DNA of 64,000 nt. Origin: Barrientosiimonas humi. GTDB lineage: Bacteria > Actinomycetota > Actinomycetes > Actinomycetales > Dermatophilaceae. The notes beneath the pieces were generated by a model. It saw nothing but the letters and a program-made list of their open reading frames with translations. It had not been told where the DNA came from and made no database searches. Every line of letters begins with the position of its first letter. Position 1 is the first letter of the stretch. Both the position numbers and the translations under genes were made by a program. Of this stretch, positions 59,634 through 64,000 are shown piece after piece. The stretch spans positions 496,001 through 560,000 of the forward strand of contig NZ_VFOK01000001.1 of the NCBI RefSeq assembly GCF_006716095.1. Reading direction: 5' to 3'.

Positions 59634-59659
59634 AGTCTTTGTAGTCTTACGGTTCGAGC

Positions 59660-60274
59660 ATGGCGAAACGTGAGGAACGAGAGCTCAGCACCGTCCGGCC
59701 CGACGCGACCGCGCTGAAGGCGCTGGCCCACCCGGCACGGCTGCGGATGCTCGGCATGCTGCGCACCGACGGCCCGGCCACCGCCAGCCAGCTCGCGGAG
59801 CGGATGGGTCTGAACTCGGGTGCGACGAGCTATCACCTGCGCCAGCTCGAGCAGTACGGCTTCGTCAAGGAGGACTCCGCGCGCGGCAACAAGCGCGACC
59901 GGTGGTGGCGCGCGGCGCACCAGAGCACGCGAACCCGCCCCGGTGATTACGACGACCTGGACGACCGGGCAGCCTACGCCGCGTACCGGCGCACCGTCGT
60001 CGGCCAGCACGTGGCTACGATGCAGTCGGCGGCGGCCGAGTTCGATGACCTGCCGCGCGAGTGGGCCGAGGCCTCGACCGAGAGCGACTGGAGCATCTGG
60101 CTGACGCCCGAGCAGTCCCGCGAGGTGGTCCGCAAGCTCGGTGAGGTGCTCGAGGAGGCGATGGACCTCGAGGCTCCCGAGGGGGAGCGTCCCGCCGACG
60201 CCGAGATCTTTAGCCTGCTGCTGCACGCGTTCCCGGCGCCCGGCCGTGTTGCCCAGCCAGGTGATGAGTCATGA
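59660..60274 (+). CDS. ArsR-like winged-helix regulator
   Basis: 204-aa regulator. HTH residues about 15-75: LKALAHPARLRMLGMLRTDG, then QLAERMGLNSGATSYHLRQL and a beta wing (EDSARGNKRDRWWRAAHQ). The long C-terminal part (DLPREWAEASTESDW) lacks metal-binding Cys clusters, so it is not a classic metal sensor. Its stop overlaps the MFS start (ATGA). Autoregulation through the upstream palindrome is likely. Leaderless-type start. Confidence 0.85.
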   Translation: MAKREERELSTVRPDATALKALAHPARLRMLGMLRTDGPATASQLAERMGLNSGATSYHLRQLEQYGFVKEDSARGNKRDRWWRAAHQSTRTRPGDYDDLDDRAAYAAYRRTVVGQHVATMQSAAAEFDDLPREWAEASTESDWSIWLTPEQSREVVRKLGEVLEEAMDLEAPEGERPADAEIFSLLLHAFPAPGRVAQPGDES

Positions 60275-61560
60275 GCAACCGCAAGCCGATTGCCGCACTG
60301 ATCACCGCCGAGGCCTTCTCGATCACGGGGACCCGGCTCTCGATGATCGCCATCCCTTGGCTCGTGCTCACGACTACCGAAGACCCCGTCCTGACCGGCG
60401 TGGTCGCCTTCGCCGAGATGCTGCCGTATGTCGTCGTGAAGGCGCTCAGCGGTCCGGTGGTCGACCGGCTCGGCGCGCGCCGCATCGCGGTCGCCGGGGA
60501 CGTGCTGTCGGTGCCCGCGCTGCTGCTGGTCCCGCTGCTGCACCTGGCAGGTGTGCTGAGCGTGTGGGTGATTCTCCCCGTGGTTGCGCTGCTGGGCGGG
60601 CTGCGCGGCCCGGCCGACAGCGCGAAGTACGCCCTTGTGCCGGACCTCGCCGAGCTGGGCGCCGTCCCCCTGGAGCGAGTCACCGGCCTGAGCAGCGCGG
60701 TGGAAAGGTTCGGCTCTACCGCAGGCGCCGCGCTCGCTGGAGCGTTAGTCGTCCTTGTTGGCCCGGTCAACGCGCTCGGGGTCAACGCCGCGGCGGTAAC
60801 CGTCTCGGCCGTGCTCCTCGCCTGGGGCGTGCCCCGCCCGAGCCCGGCGTCGTCGACCGAGCCCACCCCGACGTACGCCGGTGACCGGGTGGCCGCCTAC
60901 GTCGCCGAGCTCCGCGAGGGCTGGACCTTTCTGCGCCGCGACGCCGTGCTCGTGGGGATCACCACGATGGTCGCGCTGACCAACCTTCTCGAACAGGCGT
61001 ACGCCGCGCTGCTGGTGCCGGTGTGGGCGAAGGAGACCGGCAGCGGTGCGGCCGCGGTGGGACTCGTCTTCGCGGTGTTCTCCGGGTTCTCCATCCTGGG
61101 TGCGCTGCTTGCCTCCGCGTGGGCCGACCGCCTGCCGCGGCTGCCGGTCTACGTCGTGGCGTTCGTGCTGACCGGAATCCCGCGCTACTTCGTGCTCGCG
61201 TTCGACGCGCCCGCATGGCTGCTGCTGAGCACGCTCGCCGTCGGGGGTTTCGCGGCGGGGTTCATCAACCCGATCATCGGCGCGGTGGTCTTCGAGCGCA
61301 TCCCCAAGGCGCTGCGCGGCAGGGTCAGCTCGCTCAGCACCGCGCTGTGCTGGTCCCTGATCCCGTTCGGCGGGCTGCTGGGCGGCGGGCTCGTGGCGAC
61401 CGTCGGCCTGCGCGCGGCCCTTGTCAGCATCGGCGTCGCCTACCTGTTCGTCACGCTGATGCCGTTGGTGCGCAAGAGCTTTCGCGAGTTCGGACAGCGT
61501 CCGACGGGACCCCGGCCCGAGCACCCGGTCGACGCCCCGCGCGCCCCCGTCTCCGCCTGA
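60271..61560 (+). CDS. MFS efflux transporter (MFS_3/EntS-like)
   Basis: 429-aa membrane protein with 12 predicted helices. Start region FSITGTRLSMIAIPWLVL, the DRLGARR loop between helices 2 and 3 and RVSSLSTALCWSLIPFG near helix 10 match MFS_3-type exporters. The overlap with the HTH gene and codon use suggest a drug or metabolite efflux unit controlled by its regulator. Stop codon TGA lies at the edge of the duplicated hairpin element. Confidence 0.87.
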   Translation: MSNRKPIAALITAEAFSITGTRLSMIAIPWLVLTTTEDPVLTGVVAFAEMLPYVVVKALSGPVVDRLGARRIAVAGDVLSVPALLLVPLLHLAGVLSVWVILPVVALLGGLRGPADSAKYALVPDLAELGAVPLERVTGLSSAVERFGSTAGAALAGALVVLVGPVNALGVNAAAVTVSAVLLAWGVPRPSPASSTEPTPTYAGDRVAAYVAELREGWTFLRRDAVLVGITTMVALTNLLEQAYAALLVPVWAKETGSGAAAVGLVFAVFSGFSILGALLASAWADRLPRLPVYVVAFVLTGIPRYFVLAFDAPAWLLLSTLAVGGFAAGFINPIIGAVVFERIPKALRGRVSSLSTALCWSLIPFGGLLGGGLVATVGLRAALVSIGVAYLFVTLMPLVRKSFREFGQRPTGPRPEHPVDAPRAPVSA

Positions 61561-61634
61561 CGACGGCGGCCCACGAACCACGACGGCGGCACAGAAGTTA
61601 TCTGTGCCGCCGTCGTACTTTCTGTGCCGCCGTC
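61556..61634. repeat. Duplicated hairpin element, copy 2
   Basis: Second copy of the element at 58763; perfect 15-bp arms (61580-61594 with 61602-61616), loop AAGTTAT. It starts within the MFS TGA. A further partial unit (TGTGCCGCCGTCGACGATGCC) at about 61700-61720 abuts the gabT stop (61732-61734) on the opposite strand. Confidence 0.85.
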
Positions 61635-61731
61635 GACGATGCCGGGCGGGTGAGCCTGCGAGCCCGGCCGGAGGAGGAGACGCGGCAAGACAACACAGCC
61701 TGTGCCGCCGTCGACGATGCCGGCCGGGCGG

Positions 61732-63072
61732 TCAGCCCTTCGGCGACAACGCGTCCGCGAGCACGTCGAGCCCCTCGCGCAGCAGGTCGTCGCTGATCAC
61801 CAGCGGGGGCAGCAGGCGCAGCACGTTGCCGTACGTCCCGCACGTCAGCGCGATCACGCCCTGCTCGTGGCAGCGCTTGGCGGCGGCGGCGGTGAGCTCG
61901 GCGTCGGGCTCCTTGGTGCCGGGCTTGACGACCTCGACGGCCATCATCGCGCCGCGGCCGCGCACGTCGCCGATGGCCGGGTTGGTGGCCTGCAGCTCGC
62001 GCAGCCGGTCGCCGATGATCGTCTCGATCTCGCGCGCGCGGCCGGCGAGGTCCTCGGCCTCCATGGTCTCGATCGCCCCGAGCGCCGCGGCGCACGCGAC
62101 CGGGTTGCCGCCGTAGGTGCCGCCCAGGCCGCCGCCGTGCACGGCGTCCATCAGCTCGGCGCGACCGGTGACCGCCGCGAGCGGCAGACCGCCCGCGATG
62201 CCCTTGGCCGTGGTCACCAGGTCGGGCACGACGTCCTCGTGGTCGCTGGCGAACCAGGCGCCGGTGCGGCAGAAGCCGCTCTGCACCTCGTCGGCGATGA
62301 ACACGATGCCGTTGTCCTTGCACCACGCCGCGAGGGCCGACAGGAAGCCCGGCGCCGGCACGATGAAGCCACCCTCGCCCTGGATCGGCTCGATGATGAC
62401 CGCGGCGATCTGGTCGGCGCCGATCGCCTTGTCCGCCGCGAGGATCGCGCGCTGCGCGGCCTGCTCACCGGTCATCCCCTCCGGGTCGCGGAAGGGGTAG
62501 GACGTCGGCACCCGGTAGACGTCGCTGGCGAACGGTCCGAACCCCTTCTTGTAGGGCATCGCCTTCGCGGTCAGCGCCATCGTGAGGTTGGTGCGCCCGT
62601 GGTAGGCGTGGTCGACCGCGACGACCGCCTGGCGGCCGGTGGCGTAGCGCGCGATCTTGACGGCGTTCTCGACCGCCTCGGCGCCGGAGTTGAACAGCGC
62701 CGACTTCTTGGCGTGGTCGCCGGGGGTGACCTCGGCGAGCTTCTCGCAGACGTCGACGTAGCCCTCGTACGGCGTGACCATGAAGCAGGTGTGCGTGCTC
62801 TCGCCGACCTGCTGACGTACGCCCTCCACGACGCGCGGAGCGGCCGACCCCACGCTCGTGACGGCGATGCCGGAGCCCAGGTCGATCAGCCGGTTGCCGT
62901 CGACGTCCTCGACGATCCCGCCGCCGGCGCGGGCGACGTACACGGGCATGACCGAGCCGACGCCTGCGGCGACGGCGGCGCTGCGCCGCTCGGCGAGCTC
63001 GCGGGACCTGGGCCCGGGAAGTTCGGTGACCAGCTCACGACGCTGGGGGATCTCGGTGCTGACGGCAGTCAT
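61732..63072 (-). CDS. gabT: 4-aminobutyrate aminotransferase
   Basis: 446-aa PLP enzyme converting GABA and 2-oxoglutarate to succinate semialdehyde and glutamate. Motifs: [10 protein letters not shown], the [18 protein letters not shown] cofactor region, [14 protein letters not shown] (PLP Asp) and [14 protein letters not shown] with the Schiff-base Lys. The length and [14 protein letters not shown] match GabT. Start ATG 63072 has AAGGAG upstream. A succinate semialdehyde dehydrogenase is not visible in this window. Confidence 0.92.
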   Translation of the reverse strand: MTAVSTEIPQRRELVTELPGPRSRELAERRSAAVAAGVGSVMPVYVARAGGGIVEDVDGNRLIDLGSGIAVTSVGSAAPRVVEGVRQQVGESTHTCFMVTPYEGYVDVCEKLAEVTPGDHAKKSALFNSGAEAVENAVKIARYATGRQAVVAVDHAYHGRTNLTMALTAKAMPYKKGFGPFASDVYRVPTSYPFRDPEGMTGEQAAQRAILAADKAIGADQIAAVIIEPIQGEGGFIVPAPGFLSALAAWCKDNGIVFIADEVQSGFCRTGAWFASDHEDVVPDLVTTAKGIAGGLPLAAVTGRAELMDAVHGGGLGGTYGGNPVACAAALGAIETMEAEDLAGRAREIETIIGDRLRELQATNPAIGDVRGRGAMMAVEVVKPGTKEPDAELTAAAAKRCHEQGVIALTCGTYGNVLRLLPPLVISDDLLREGLDVLADALSPKG

Positions 63073-63141
63073 GACTGGCTCCTTCGGTGTGCACGTCATC
63101 GGGCGACACCGCCATCATGGCAGTCTTTCGAAACCGAAGTG

Positions 63142-63939
63142 TCAGCCGGCCGCATCCTGGGAGCCGAGGCGGCCCAGCAGCTCCTCGTGCAGCAGGCCGT
63201 TGCTCGACAGCGCGTTGCCCGACCAGATCCCGTCGCGCCCGTCGAGTCCGGTGAACCGGCCGCCGGCCTCGGTGACGATCGGCGCGAGGGCGGCCATGTC
63301 GTGCACCGCGAGCTCGGCCTCGGGCGCGGCGTCGACGGCGCCCTCGGCGACGAGCATGTGCGACCAGAAGTCGCCGTACGCCCGCACCCGCCAGGCGTCC
63401 GCGACCAGCTGCTGCACCTGCTCGCCGCGGCCGATCCGGTCGAAGTCGCGCACGTCGCCGAAGCTGATCGACGCGTCGGCGACGGTGCGCACCTGGGAGA
63501 CCGAGATGCGCCGCGCGCGGGTGAGCGTGCGGCCGGTCCAGGCGCCCGAGCCCTGCGCGGCCCACCAGCGCCGCTGCAGCGCAGGCGCCGACACCAGCCC
63601 CAGCACCGGCTCGCCGTCGACGACCAGGCCGATCAGCGTGGCCCACACCGGGACGCCGCGCACGAAGTTCTTGGTGCCGTCGATCGGGTCGATGATCCAC
63701 TGCCGCGGACCGTGGCCGGTGGACTCCAGCTCCTCGCCCACCACGGCGTCGCGCGGTCGGGTGCGCTTCAGCTGGGCGCGCAGCAGCTCCTCGGCCGCGG
63801 TGTCGGCGTCGGACACCGGCGTGAGGTCGGGCTTGGTCTCGACCACGAGGTCGTCGGCGAGGAAGCGCCCCGTCGTCGTGGGCTCGACCGCATCGGCCAG
63901 GACGTGCGCCAGGCGCAGGTCGTCGTCGTACGAGGGCAC
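63142..63939 (-). CDS. hisN: Histidinol-phosphatase (inositol monophosphatase family)
   Basis: 265-aa lithium-sensitive phosphatase family enzyme, HisN group. Metal motifs: VVGEELEST (Glu), WIIDPIDGTKNF (DxDG), and the C-terminal HDMAALAPIVTEAGG. In actinobacteria HisN completes histidine synthesis. GTG start with TACGGT (63951-63946) 6 nt before it on the minus strand. It precedes gabT by 69 bp; a functional link is not evident. Confidence 0.85.
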   Translation of the reverse strand: MPSYDDDLRLAHVLADAVEPTTTGRFLADDLVVETKPDLTPVSDADTAAEELLRAQLKRTRPRDAVVGEELESTGHGPRQWIIDPIDGTKNFVRGVPVWATLIGLVVDGEPVLGLVSAPALQRRWWAAQGSGAWTGRTLTRARRISVSQVRTVADASISFGDVRDFDRIGRGEQVQQLVADAWRVRAYGDFWSHMLVAEGAVDAAPEAELAVHDMAALAPIVTEAGGRFTGLDGRDGIWSGNALSSNGLLHEELLGRLGSQDAAG

Positions 63940-64000
63940 GGGCCGACCGTAGCCGACCGGACCCGCCGGGCCGGGGACGTCGGAGCCGCTGCGTGGGCGT

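Overview
High-GC (about 70% or more by eye) actinobacterial chromosome. Pointers: strong G/C third positions, many GTG starts, WhiB7, AdnAB, MoeZ with a rhodanese tail, DUF3107, UPF0182, an excalibur-domain protein, and many start codons sitting 6-8 nt behind a TANNNT box (leaderless-type promoters). A member of Micrococcales near Dermacoccaceae/Intrasporangiaceae is my guess; the genus cannot be fixed from the sequence alone. From memory of the M. tuberculosis map, about 11.7-43.0 kb follows the order Rv3211 (DEAD helicase) to Rv3193c (UPF0182), with extra genes inserted.

Layout. 0.1-8.4 kb: L,D-transpeptidase, general-stress-like membrane protein, Xaa-Pro aminopeptidase (-), ThrE-type exporter, lipoprotein (-), two paralogous Gly/Pro/Gln-rich membrane proteins flanking a DUF2752 protein (-), PHP phosphoesterase. 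8.4-13.3 kb (-): BCCT transporter, GAF-like/LuxR regulator, DEAD helicase. 13.5-17.3 kb: ferritin-like protein, GlsB-type membrane protein, DUF3107 and TetR (-), MoeZ, alkyltransferase-like protein. 17.4-29.8 kb: AdnA-AdnB end-processing nuclease-helicase, a kinase-like phosphotransferase (-), NudC, UvrD2, then whiB7 behind a long leader with a 96-codon upstream ORF and an intrinsic terminator. 30.0-33.4 kb (-): APC permease, ABC1 kinase, cyclodehydratase-like protein. 33.5-43.0 kb: metallophosphoesterase, YgjP-type metallopeptidase, NUDIX and zincin-family protein (-), MoaE, PDZ/Lon-type protease, PPA1309-family protein (-), UPF0182 giant membrane protein.

43.1-45.6 kb: initiator tRNA-Met with promoter and terminator, then a lower-GC patch with an EcsC-family gene and an unrecognised gene. 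45.8-54.6 kb: Tat-exported arylsulfotransferase-family protein, small L7/L12-like protein, an ATPase-permease-TetR operon with two palindromes at its start, a double-FHA ABC transporter and a large FHA protein. 54.7-64.0 kb: NDH-2, paired M16 peptidases, excalibur protein, HTH regulator-MFS pair, GabT and HisN (-).

The strongest regulatory story is whiB7: promoter with an A-rich block before the -35, translated leader ORF with tandem AGG-AGA codons, terminator 18 nt past its stop, then whiB7. A second theme is repeats at gene 3' ends: at least four families (51-bp tandem, about 76-bp tandem, a duplicated hairpin element, a dispersed 51-bp sequence) overlap or abut the stop codons of thrE, the phosphotransferase, the NUDIX gene, the M16 subunit, the MFS gene and probably gabT. 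No transposase, integrase, CRISPR array or phage gene was seen.
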